In this document: positions 33,565 through 41,913 of the stretch, piece after piece
How the letters are laid out: every line of letters begins with the position of its first letter
Numbering within the stretch: position 1 is the first letter of the stretch
Translations under genes and position numbers: made by a program
The notes under the pieces: generated by a model
Told to the model about the DNA's origin: nothing
Databases searched by the model: none
Seen by the model: the letters and a program-made list of their open reading frames with translations, nothing else
Origin: Acidovorax sp. DW039
Lineage (GTDB): Bacteria; Pseudomonadota; Gammaproteobacteria; Burkholderiales; Burkholderiaceae_C
Assembly: GCF_037101375.1 (NCBI RefSeq)
Contig: NZ_AP029019.1
Location: forward strand, 4,579,001 to 4,643,000
Direction of reading: 5' to 3'
Length of the DNA stretch: 64,000 nt

Positions 33565-34938
33565 TCAACGCGCCTTGAGCAGCTCTGGCACCTTCAGCAG
33601 CACCAGTTCGTTGTCGTCCGCCTTGTTGGGGTCGCGGCTGGAGCTGAAGGGCAGGTTGTTGTCGTTGCCCACCACGATGTGCTGCTCGTCCACCACATCC
33701 ACGTTTTCAATGGTGAAGAACGGGAAGGTGAGCACGCCGTTGTTCAGCGGCTTCTTGGCCAGGCGCTGCGGGTCCTGAATGTTCATCAGGTCGATGTAGC
33801 CCACCTTGCGGATTTCGCCGCCCACGTTGGCATCGTTCAACTCCACCTTGTACACACGCTTGAACTGCGCCAGGTCGTGGAAGCAATCCGTGCGCTGCTG
33901 GCCGGTGGGGCAGGCCTTGTCGGCCGTGCCTTCGCCGTTGTCGCGCTCGATGATGAGACCCATGCTGGCGTCGATCATGTTGAAGTCGCCAATCGCGTGG
34001 TGGTTGGCCTCCAGCACGTACTTCCAGTGGCGGCCCGTCCATTGCTCGGTCTTCACATCGAATTCGAGCACGCGCAGGTACTGCTTGCCGCCCACGTTCT
34101 CGTAGGCCTTGGCGGCGTCGTTCCACAGCGCGCCTTCGAGCAGGGCGTAGAGCTTGCTGCCGTCCTTGCTGGCGGCCATGCCTTCAAAGCCCTTGGAGCG
34201 TTTCACGTCGAACGCGGTGGGCTTGGCATCGGGTGCGCCGGGCATCAGCACGCCGGGCGCATCGGGCGAGCGCACCACCTTGCCGTCCACCTTCGTCTCG
34301 AACACCGCCAGCACCTTGCCGTTCAAATCGGCCTTGATGAGGAAGGGGCCAAACTCGTCGCCAATCCACAGCGCACCGCCCGCAAACTGGAAGCTCTCGG
34401 GGTCAAAGTCCGCGCCCGTCAGGTAGCGCTTTTCTGTGCCCTCTTGCGTGATGCGGAAAGGCACCTTCTTGTCGGGGTCGTGCAGGAAGATGGTCTTTTG
34501 GCGGGTGAACTGGCCACTCTTGAAGTCCACCTGGTAGTGGCTCAGGTGCAGCATGAAGTCGGGCGAGTTGGCCTTGGAGCCCGCGCCGTTGTCCGTCAGC
34601 AGCCAGAAGCTGCCATCTGCCATGCGCTTGATGCCCGAGTGGCCTTGCAACGGCTGGCCGTCAAACGGCAGACCAATGCCCGTGGGGCGCCCAGCCGACA
34701 GGCCCGCCACCGAACCCAGCTTATCCACGCGCTGCGCGGTGGTGAATTTGCCCGCATGGCGCAGATCAGTCGGTGCATCGGCGGGAGCAGCGATCACCGT
34801 CATGGCAGGCATCACGGCATGGCCCGCCAGCGTGGCGGGGTAGGCTTGCTGCGCGTGGGCATTGAAAGCAGGCGACAGGGCAACGCAAGCCAGCGCAACG
34901 CTGGCAGCCAGACGATTCAGAGAGAAGAAAGCAGACAT
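33565..34938 (-). CDS. exported esterase-like/phytase-family protein (PF13449-like)
   Basis: 457 residues with a signal peptide ending AFNAHAQ. The phytase-like beta-propeller wording is clear: GHSGIKRMADGSFWLLTDNG, PESFQFAGGALWIGDEFGPF, KGFEGMAASKDGSKLYALLEG, FFTIENVDVVDEQHIVVGND. These proteins are large periplasmic hydrolases of uncertain substrate, often near phosphate-related genes. Start at MSAFFSLNRL places the signal peptide at the N-terminus. Ends 27 bases from the convergent SRAP gene. Confidence 0.8.
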   Translation of the reverse strand: MSAFFSLNRLAASVALACVALSPAFNAHAQQAYPATLAGHAVMPAMTVIAAPADAPTDLRHAGKFTTAQRVDKLGSVAGLSAGRPTGIGLPFDGQPLQGHSGIKRMADGSFWLLTDNGAGSKANSPDFMLHLSHYQVDFKSGQFTRQKTIFLHDPDKKVPFRITQEGTEKRYLTGADFDPESFQFAGGALWIGDEFGPFLIKADLNGKVLAVFETKVDGKVVRSPDAPGVLMPGAPDAKPTAFDVKRSKGFEGMAASKDGSKLYALLEGALWNDAAKAYENVGGKQYLRVLEFDVKTEQWTGRHWKYVLEANHHAIGDFNMIDASMGLIIERDNGEGTADKACPTGQQRTDCFHDLAQFKRVYKVELNDANVGGEIRKVGYIDLMNIQDPQRLAKKPLNNGVLTFPFFTIENVDVVDEQHIVVGNDNNLPFSSSRDPNKADDNELVLLKVPELLKAR

Positions 34939-35067
34939 GGTGGCAAGGGTGCACAAAATGAAAGGCGCAACCTTGCCGGGGGGATGTGACGGGGGTGTGA
35001 CGAGTACAAGCGCGACTGCGACGTGTTTATGACACAGGCCGACTGTGAGTTCCTCCCGGTGCAGTAG

Positions 35068-35372
35068 CTATCGCCTCAAGGCCCACCAAGCCGCTATAGG
35101 AAAAGCCAGAGCAACAGCAATGAATGCGAATGGTGCCCACATGACTGGCTCATCGCGCACACCCAGGCTAGACCCTGAACCCACAGGACCCCAAGCGACG
35201 AACGCCGATGCCAAAGCGACGGAAGCCACTACCAAAATCGCCACCGCAACCACGCACTGGCATACGGTGTGACGAGTACGTCTTCGCCCGAGGAAAACCA
35301 AAGCGACACAGCGAAAACAAGAGGAGGAAGCAACAGCCAAACAAGAACGAAAACGAACTCCCACCGCATCAT
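35068..35372 (-). pseudogene. small three-helix membrane protein with an apparent frameshift
   Basis: A good GGAGAG ribosome binding site leads ATG 35372, which opens MMRWEFVFVLVWLLLPPLVF (first membrane helix). That frame stops after about 44 codons. In the next frame, from about 35285 down, VCQCVVAVAILVVASVALAS (helix 2) and a third helix PFAFIAVALAFPIAAWWALR continue to a stop at 35068. Joining the two near the GGGCGAAGACG stretch gives one about 100-residue three-helix protein. Either a recent frameshift or a sequencing error; no family recognised. Confidence 0.5.
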
Positions 35373-35411
35373 CTTGGGCTCTCCGGGGCGAGCGCGGCGC
35401 GCACAAACACA

Positions 35412-35789
35412 TCAGATACAAAGTGCCAACAACGCCATTGCGGCCATATAGAAGACGACCCATCCAAACCCAGATCGCCGACGTACGCTTCCGTCCATCC
35501 CTGCTGCGCCGCCACCCAAGGCGCCAAACGCAGCCCATACGATCAGTCCCGTGGCCATCAACGCGTCAGCGACCGTATCTGCTGCCTCTGAGCCCCGCAG
35601 GTAACCGAAGCCAAAAAAGAAGACTGCGCTGAATCCAATCAGCCACAGGTTGAACGGCCGCACCATGCCCAACGATGCAAACAAACCGACCGCCGCCACT
35701 GCGGCAAGGGCACCAATCACAGCGCCAAATGCAAGAGCAATCAGGCCATATTGCAATCGGTCTGTAATCGTCAACGGGTCGCGTTGCAT
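35412..35789 (-). CDS. small membrane protein of unknown function
   Basis: 125 residues with four membrane helices (about 16-36, 44-60, 70-90, 104-122), Ala/Gly-rich, no motif recognised. Start at MQRDPLTITDR, with the next gene 39 bases downstream on the same strand, so the two small membrane proteins may be a pair. Confidence 0.6.
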   Translation of the reverse strand: MQRDPLTITDRLQYGLIALAFGAVIGALAAVAAVGLFASLGMVRPFNLWLIGFSAVFFFGFGYLRGSEAADTVADALMATGLIVWAAFGALGGGAAGMDGSVRRRSGFGWVVFYMAAMALLALCI

Positions 35790-35874
35790 GGGTATCCTCA
35801 ACTAACGTCGGGTATGGGTCGGTGCCACAGGCACCCATCGAGGGCCAGTGAAAACTATACCCGGCAGTCCCCCC

Positions 35875-36849
35875 TCAGCGCCGCGCCATCCACAGCGCAG
35901 CCCCCACCACCAGCGCCCCGCCCGCCCAGCCTTGCGGGCCCAGGCTTTCACCCAGCCACAGCACCGCAAACAGCGCACCCCAGGCGGGCTCGGTGCCCAT
36001 GAGCAGGCCCACGCGGCTGGGGCTGGTGTGCTTGAGGGCCCAGTTTTGCGCCACCAGGGCGAACACGGTGCAGCCCAGCACCAGGTAAACCGCAGCCCAC
36101 CAGAAGGCACTGGCGTCGTGCCAGGTGGGCAGGGCTGGCAGGCCTTGCGGCAGCAGCGCCCAGCCCAGGGCCAGCGTGCCCAGGCCCACCACGGCCGATT
36201 GCACGGTGGTGAGCAGCAGCACCGGCACGGGTGCCGCATCCGCCCCGACACGGGAAGAGACATGGCGCGCCGCCTGGGCCATGGCGCAGGCCATGAGGGC
36301 ACGCAACACGGCGGCAGCCAGCATGAGGGCGTCGCCCCCGCTCCAGCCGCCCTGCCAGCCCCCGGCCAGCAGCAGTGCGCCTGCCAGCGACACGGCCACG
36401 CAGCCCCACACGGCCCGGCTAGGGCGCTGGCCCATCAGCGCCCATTCGGCCACGGGGGTGAACACCACGCACAGGCTGATGAGAAAGGCCGCCCGGCTGG
36501 CCGTGGTGTGGGCCACGCCATAGGTTTCGCACAGAAAGATGGACAGCAGCAAAGCCCCCAGTGGTACACCCTTGCGCAGAGCGGCCCAGCGTTGCGAGGC
36601 CGTGGTACCGCGCAGGGCCACGGGGGCCAGCACGGCGGTGGTGAGCACAAAGCGCACGGCCAGAAACCCCAGCACGGGGTAATAGGCCAGCGCCCCTTTG
36701 GCCACGCCGTAGCTGGTGCCCCAGACGATGGCGACCAGCAGCAGGGTGACATCGGCCATCCGTAGCAAGGGGTGCGGCTTGAAGGCCTGGGCCGACGAGG
36801 CGGGAGAAGAAGCGGAGGAAGAAACGGCAGGAGCGGCAGAAGTCGTCAT
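35875..36849 (-). CDS. EamA-family (drug/metabolite) transporter
   Basis: 324 residues, ten membrane helices in two EamA repeats (WGTSYGVAKGALAYYPVLGF in the first; LVLGCTVFALVAQNWALKHT and GTEPAWGALFAVLWLGE in the second). Divergent from a LysR regulator with 65 bases between the starts, the usual arrangement for a regulated metabolite exporter. Start at MTTSAAPAV. Confidence 0.9.
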   Translation of the reverse strand: MTTSAAPAVSSSASSPASSAQAFKPHPLLRMADVTLLLVAIVWGTSYGVAKGALAYYPVLGFLAVRFVLTTAVLAPVALRGTTASQRWAALRKGVPLGALLLSIFLCETYGVAHTTASRAAFLISLCVVFTPVAEWALMGQRPSRAVWGCVAVSLAGALLLAGGWQGGWSGGDALMLAAAVLRALMACAMAQAARHVSSRVGADAAPVPVLLLTTVQSAVVGLGTLALGWALLPQGLPALPTWHDASAFWWAAVYLVLGCTVFALVAQNWALKHTSPSRVGLLMGTEPAWGALFAVLWLGESLGPQGWAGGALVVGAALWMARR

Positions 36850-36914
36850 ACACCCATCGTAGATTTGCGCTCGTGTGTTGATAATCCATTCATGACACAC
36901 AACATTTGTTCCTC

Positions 36915-37913
36915 ATGAGCACCAATGAAGCCCTGCCCCACCTGGCCGACATGGCGGTGTTTGCACGGGTGGTGGAGGCGGGCAGCTTCTCTGGCGCGGC
37001 GCGGGGGCTGGGCACCACGCCGTCAGCCGTGAGCCGGCAGGTGGCTCGGCTGGAGGCGCTGCTGCAGGTGCGCCTGCTGGAGCGCACCACCCGCAAGCTG
37101 CGCCTGACCGAGGCGGGCCACGCCGCCTATGGCCGCTGTCAGGCGCTGGAGGCCGCCGCCCGCGACGTGCTGCAACTGGCGGACCAGCACATCCACGCAC
37201 CGCAGGGCCTGGTGCGCATGAGCGCGCCCAAGGCCTATGGCCGACAGCGCATTCACCCGCTGGTGCCCGCGTTTTTGGCGGCGTACCCGCAGGTGGATGT
37301 GCAACTGCTCATCACCGACCGGGTGGTAGACCTGTTTGCCGAGGACGTAGACCTGGCCATCCGCATCACCGACACGCCACCGCCCGGGCTGGCGGGCAGG
37401 CCGCTGCATGCCGTGGAGCACATCGTGTGCGCAAGCCCGGATTACCTGGCACGCCGGGGCACGCCACAGCACCCCAGCGAGCTGGCCGGGCACGACTGCA
37501 TTTACCTGGGGGAGGACCCGAGCGACCGGCGCTGGCGATTCACACGAACCCTGCCACGCAAAACCAGCGCCCACGCCAAAGGCAGGGCCGGTGAATCAGG
37601 CCAAGGAAGCGATCAAGGAAGAAATCAAGGGAACAGCGAGCAGGTCACCGTGTCGGTGCGGGGCCGATACGTCGCCAACCATAGCGAGGTGCGCTGCGAG
37701 GCCGCGCTGGCGGGCCTGGGCATTGCCAGCCTGCCGGGGTTTACGGCGCAATCGGCACTGGCCCGCGGTGCCCTGGTGCGTGTGCTGACCGACTGGCAAC
37801 ACGACACCGCGTATTCCGGCACGGCCTGGCTGCTGTACCCGCCCAACCGGTTTTTGCCGCACCGGTTACGGGTGTGGATTGATTACTTGGCCAGCGCGCT
37901 GACGGAGAGCTGA
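36915..37913 (+). CDS. LysR family transcriptional regulator with a low-complexity insertion
   Basis: 332 residues. N-terminal helix-turn-helix (MAVFARVVEAGSFSGAAR, TTPSAVSRQVARLE) and the effector domain. Between RWRFTRTLPRKTS and QVTVSVRGRYVANH is an insertion of about 28 residues rich in Gly, Gln, Ser, Lys and Asn (GQGSDQGRNQGNS) in a place where relatives have a short loop; its DNA (AAGGAAGCGATCAAGGAAGA) is a purine-rich short repeat. Start at ATG 36915; TTG 36906 is also possible. Likely controls the divergent EamA transporter. Confidence 0.85.
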   Translation: MSTNEALPHLADMAVFARVVEAGSFSGAARGLGTTPSAVSRQVARLEALLQVRLLERTTRKLRLTEAGHAAYGRCQALEAAARDVLQLADQHIHAPQGLVRMSAPKAYGRQRIHPLVPAFLAAYPQVDVQLLITDRVVDLFAEDVDLAIRITDTPPPGLAGRPLHAVEHIVCASPDYLARRGTPQHPSELAGHDCIYLGEDPSDRRWRFTRTLPRKTSAHAKGRAGESGQGSDQGRNQGNSEQVTVSVRGRYVANHSEVRCEAALAGLGIASLPGFTAQSALARGALVRVLTDWQHDTAYSGTAWLLYPPNRFLPHRLRVWIDYLASALTES

Positions 37914-38062
37914 GAAGTTGGTAGCGCCCAGGCGCGGGCGGTGACGGAGAGCAGAGCCAGCACCGTCTGGTTGCTGGCCTGCGCCACGGTGGCCACATTG
38001 GCGGCCAGACGGCCAACGAGGGAAGAAGTCGAGAGGGTGGACAAGGCAGATGGAGAAGACAT
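37883..38062 (-). CDS. possible small Ser/Ala-rich protein
   Basis: 59 codons (MSSPSALSTLSTSSLVGRLA...), overlapping the 3' end of the LysR gene by 31 bases antisense. No ribosome binding site or family recognised; one hydrophobic stretch (NQTVLALLSVTARAWAL). Listed as a doubtful gene. The rest of the stretch to 38361 holds nothing I can identify. Confidence 0.22.
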   Translation of the reverse strand: MSSPSALSTLSTSSLVGRLAANVATVAQASNQTVLALLSVTARAWALPTSQLSVSALAK

Positions 38063-38361
38063 GGCAGTCAGATCGCTGAGCTGGTAACTATGAAACTTGC
38101 GTAGCCCCCTAGCTTGCCGGGCGGCTATGACGGGTCTATGACACCGCCGATAACACCGCTGGTGCGTTGTCATGTGACAACCATGACCGCGTGATCTCTA
38201 GACAACGGCGCTTTGCGGGCGAGGCGGCCCGCCCCCTTTGATTTCATGCGTTTCGCACCTGCGCTGTATCGCGTCGGCACCCTTGAACTTGCACCAGCCG
38301 TTCGGGTTGAGTGCGTCGAAGGCTCAGCGCGAACAGTGCACGAAAGTGCTGGACAGATCCA

Positions 38362-40050
38362 TCACCCCTGCCCCTGCCACAACCCCGCCGCGTGCCCGCG
38401 GGTAAAGGCTTCTTCAAACACCGAGTAGCCCGACCAGTCGCTGTGTGCAAAGGCCAGCCGCGCCGTAGCGGGCGTGGGCAGCGCGCGCTGGCGCTCTCCA
38501 TTCAATAGCAGCTTGCGCTTGCCCTGCGGGCTTTGCAAGCCGATTTGACTTAAAAACTGCTGCACACCGGGCACGGGGATGGACATGGCATGGCCGTACC
38601 GCGTGGTCTGCACCCGTGTGGCGCGCTGTATCACATCGGGGTGCGGGCCTGCCAGCGATGCCAGCGCCGCACGGCCCCAGTGCTCTGCACTGAGGGTGGC
38701 CAGTTGCTGGCGGGCATCGGGCACATCGCCCAGCGCCTGGTAGTAGGTCAGCACCGTGGGGCCGGGGCGGGGGTCGAGCTTTTGGTGCGAGGCGTCCACA
38801 TAGCCCAGGCCGCCAGGGTTGGCGTCGCCGTAAATCACGTTGTCCCACGCGGGGGCCGCGCCCGGGCGGTCGGTGAGCGGAGTGCCCAGGTGGATGTTGG
38901 TCACGGCCCAGGGAGCCCATTGCAGACGCCGGGCCGCCTCCGCCAGGAAGGCAGGCGGCGTCTGCACCACCCGCGCCGCCACAAACACCGGCAGGGCCAC
39001 GATGCAGCGCGGGGCCTGCCAGCGCTCCACATTGCCGGTGTGGTGGTTGTAAGCATCCACCTCCACAACCCGGCGCGTTTCTGCAATGCGCAGCACGCTG
39101 GTGCCGGTGCTGAGCTGGCCGCTGGCACGCAAGGGCTCTGCCAGGCGGTGGGTGAGGTAGCCGTTGCCCTCGGGCCAGGTCAGCACGCCTTCACGGTCTT
39201 CGGCCACGGGCTCGCCGGGGGCATGAAACCCGTGGCGGCTGGCAAAGTAATGCAGCCCCGCCCAGGCCGACACGCGGGAGGTACCCGCGCCGTAGTCGTC
39301 GCGGCAGCAATAGTTCAGATACCAGCGCAGGTGCGTGTCATCCAGGCCCTGCTGCTGCAGCCACGCTTCAAAAGTAATAGCATCCAGCGCTTGATGGGCG
39401 GGCGCCAAGCCCTTTTTTGCATCCAATGCTGCAAACTGCGGCATGGTGAAGCGGGCCGCCCGGCTGGCTGCATCCACCGCCTGCGCAAACCGACGGTATT
39501 GGGCCAGGGTGTCTTCGCCCACGCCGTGCACCGGCAGCAGGCCCTCGGTCCATTCATGGTCAAAGTACAGCCGCTCCTGGGGGCTGTGGCAAAGGTGGCG
39601 CTCATCGTACTGCCAGCGCCCGGCCACACGCTGGCGCAGGCCCAGTTCTTCGAGCAGGTCTTGCACTTCGGGCGCGTCATCCCCCGGCACGGGCAGGTAG
39701 TGCGCACCCATGGGGCAAGGCAGGCCCTTCACGTTGCCACCCCGGCTGTTGCCGCCGGGCTGGTCTTCCAGCTCCAGCAACACAAAGTCCTGCACCCCGG
39801 CCAGCCGCAGGCTGCGCGCTGCCGCCAGCCCCGCCACCCCGCCCCCGGCAATCACCACCTGCGCGCGCCGCACCACGGCGGGCGCAGGCAGGGTGCCCCG
39901 GGCCAGCAGATCACGCAGCGTGTGGCCGCGCTCCATGTCGATGCCAGCAAAGGCGAATTCCAGCGCAGGCGCTGCCTGCTGGCAGCCCGACAGCCAGGGC
40001 ATGCCCGCCAAGGCAGTGGCACCGGCCAGCCACTGGCGGCGTTGCAGCAT
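38362..40050 (-). CDS. FAD-dependent oxidoreductase (amine-oxidase type), predicted Tat lipoprotein
   Basis: 562 residues. Signal: QRRQWLAGATALAGMPWLSGC, a twin-arginine motif plus lipobox with Cys23. FAD-binding GGGVAGLAAARSL at 69-81, then LELEDQPGGNSRGG, and the C-terminal FAD contact near SDWSGYSVFEEA. The start at 40050 has GGAGGGG about 9 bases upstream; a GTG at 40158 would hide the signal. Follows the spermidine-synthase-like gene, so it may oxidise a polyamine product. Residues about 235-260 (DAKKGLAPAHQALDAITFEA) are encoded by a genomic repeat that entered the gene in frame. Confidence 0.85.
   Translation of the reverse strand: MLQRRQWLAGATALAGMPWLSGCQQAAPALEFAFAGIDMERGHTLRDLLARGTLPAPAVVRRAQVVIAGGGVAGLAAARSLRLAGVQDFVLLELEDQPGGNSRGGNVKGLPCPMGAHYLPVPGDDAPEVQDLLEELGLRQRVAGRWQYDERHLCHSPQERLYFDHEWTEGLLPVHGVGEDTLAQYRRFAQAVDAASRAARFTMPQFAALDAKKGLAPAHQALDAITFEAWLQQQGLDDTHLRWYLNYCCRDDYGAGTSRVSAWAGLHYFASRHGFHAPGEPVAEDREGVLTWPEGNGYLTHRLAEPLRASGQLSTGTSVLRIAETRRVVEVDAYNHHTGNVERWQAPRCIVALPVFVAARVVQTPPAFLAEAARRLQWAPWAVTNIHLGTPLTDRPGAAPAWDNVIYGDANPGGLGYVDASHQKLDPRPGPTVLTYYQALGDVPDARQQLATLSAEHWGRAALASLAGPHPDVIQRATRVQTTRYGHAMSIPVPGVQQFLSQIGLQSPQGKRKLLLNGERQRALPTPATARLAFAHSDWSGYSVFEEAFTRGHAAGLWQGQG
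39366..39424 (-). repeat. interspersed repeat inside a coding region, copy 6
   Basis: Read on the minus strand: GATGCAAAAAAGGGCTTGGC, GCCCGCCCATCAAGCGCTGG, ATGCTATTACTTTTGAAG. The arms GGCGCCC/AAGCGC and the flanks (AAAAAAGG..., ATGCTAT.A.TTTTGA) follow the same family as the intergenic copies. It keeps the reading frame of the FAD oxidoreductase. Confidence 0.6.
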
Positions 40051-40161
40051 CACGCTGCCCCTCCGGCCTGCGGGATGGGGGCCTGCGTCATGAGACGCGA
40101 GGTCAAAGGGGTGGCGTGCATGGGATTCGTGGGGCAGAGAAGGAACACTGGTGGTCACAGC

Positions 40162-41730
40162 TCAATGCGCAACGACCTTACCCCATTCACGCTCGTAGGT
40201 GTGCACCAGGGCCTGGTTGGACAGGCGGTTGACCTCGGCAGGCACGCGCGCCATGTCCAGCGGAAAGTCAAACAGCAGTGGCAATGTCTGCGGGCTCAGG
40301 AACTGCAAGCCCGTGGGCAGCGCATCGGGCACGCGCCAGGGGCGGCGGCTGGCCAGCACATAACCCCACTCGCCAAAGCTGGGTACATGGGCGTGGTACG
40401 GCGCGGTCTGCAGCCCCACCGATTCAATGGTCTGCACCACCGTCCAGAAGCTCTGGCGCGCCACCAGGGGCGAGGTGGTCTGCACCACCGCGTAGCCGCT
40501 GGCCGCCAGGCGCTTGTCCAGCAGCGCATAAAAGCTGTTGGTGTAGAGCTTGCCAATGGAGAAGTTGGTGGGGTCCGGAAAGTCCACCACGATCACGTCG
40601 AAAGTGTCCTCGCCTTGCTGCAGCCACTGAAAGGCATCGGTGTTGACGATGTGGACTTTCGGGCTCTGCAGCGACTGGCCATTCAGCCGCGCCAGCGTGG
40701 GGTTGTCGGTAAAGATGCGGGTCATGGCCGGGTCCAGCTCGACCAGCGTGACCGATTCCACCGAGGGGTACTTGAGGATTTCACGCACCGCCATGCCATC
40801 GCCCCCGCCCAGCACCGCCACCCGCCGCGGGTTGCCATGGGCGGCCATGGCGGGGTGGACCAGCGCCTCGTGGTAGCGGTATTCGTCGCGCTCGGCAAAC
40901 TGCAGGTTGCCGTTGAGGAACAGGCGGTGCCCCGCCCGCCCCTGGGTGACCACGATGCGCTGGTAGGGCGACGCCGTGCTGAACACGATGCGGTCCTGGT
41001 AGAACTTGTCTTCCGCCAGCGTGGTGATGTGGTCCGCCCCTGCAAACCCGGCCAGCAGCGCGCCGAGCACCAGCACGCACGCCACCGCGTGCGCCTTGAG
41101 GCGGCGCAGTTCGCCGCGAAACAGCCACACCGCCCACAGCGCCACGGCCGCATTCATCAGCCCGAACAGCAGGCCCGTGCGGATCAACCCCAGGTGCGGC
41201 ACCAGCAGCAGCGGAAAGGCCAGCGACACCGCCAGCGCGCCCAGGTAGTCAAAGGTGAGCACCTGCGACACCAGATCCTTGAGCACGGTATTGCGCTTGA
41301 GGATGCGCATGACCAGCGGAATCTCCAGCCCCACCAGCGTGCCCACCATGAGCACCATGCCGTACAGCAGAAACCGGAAAGCACCGGGCACATAGGCATT
41401 GGCCATGAACAGCACCGCTGGCATCGCGCCGCCCACCAAAGCGACCAACAGTTCAATGCGCAAAAAGTGCGCGGGCAATTGCCGCTCAAAGTACCGCGAC
41501 AGCCACGAACCCACCCCCATCGCAAACAGATAGGTGCCGATGATGGTGGAGAACTGCAGCACCGAATCGCCCAGCACATACGACGCGAGCGCCCCCGCTG
41601 CCAGCTCATACAGCAGACCGCAGGCTGCCACCACGAACACGCTGACGAGCAGGGCGATGTCGATGGGGCGGGGGCCTGGGGTGGAGACTCTGGCCGATGT
41701 AGCGTTTACAGATAAAGGTGTGGAAGACAT
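40162..41730 (-). CDS. membrane-embedded polyamine aminopropyltransferase (spermidine synthase-like)
   Basis: 522 residues: seven to eight membrane helices (about 20-235), then a cytoplasmic spermidine-synthase domain with FLNGNLQFAERDEYRYHEAL, the SAM-type loop VAVLGGGDGMAVREIL, VTLVELDPAMT, and VVDFPDPTNFSIGKLYT, which has the catalytic Asp region. This fused architecture differs from cytosolic SpeE. In other bacteria it sits beside DUF350, DUF4178/DUF2491 and PspA/SPFH genes, as here. Start at MSSTPLSVN; an upstream in-frame extension has no conserved character. Confidence 0.88.
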   Translation of the reverse strand: MSSTPLSVNATSARVSTPGPRPIDIALLVSVFVVAACGLLYELAAGALASYVLGDSVLQFSTIIGTYLFAMGVGSWLSRYFERQLPAHFLRIELLVALVGGAMPAVLFMANAYVPGAFRFLLYGMVLMVGTLVGLEIPLVMRILKRNTVLKDLVSQVLTFDYLGALAVSLAFPLLLVPHLGLIRTGLLFGLMNAAVALWAVWLFRGELRRLKAHAVACVLVLGALLAGFAGADHITTLAEDKFYQDRIVFSTASPYQRIVVTQGRAGHRLFLNGNLQFAERDEYRYHEALVHPAMAAHGNPRRVAVLGGGDGMAVREILKYPSVESVTLVELDPAMTRIFTDNPTLARLNGQSLQSPKVHIVNTDAFQWLQQGEDTFDVIVVDFPDPTNFSIGKLYTNSFYALLDKRLAASGYAVVQTTSPLVARQSFWTVVQTIESVGLQTAPYHAHVPSFGEWGYVLASRRPWRVPDALPTGLQFLSPQTLPLLFDFPLDMARVPAEVNRLSNQALVHTYEREWGKVVAH

Positions 41731-41913
41731 GCGTGGAGGCCGGGCAGATGGACTTTGCAGCAGCGCTGACGCTCCCGCCCAAGCCCTCAGAGGAAACCAA
41801 GGCGGTATTGTGGGGGCGAACGCCCAGCCCCCGCCGCTGCAAACCCCACCCAGCGGGAGCACTATGGCGCCCATGCCACACCAGTTGCGGCGCGCATCGC
41901 ACGCCACGCGAGA

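Noticed and set aside
38590..41715. 1041-codon open frame on the plus strand, opposite the oxidoreductase and aminopropyltransferase genes
   Set aside because: It is antisense to two well-supported genes, its product has no domain and is dominated by His/Gln/Arg/Gly as expected from high-GC complementary frames.
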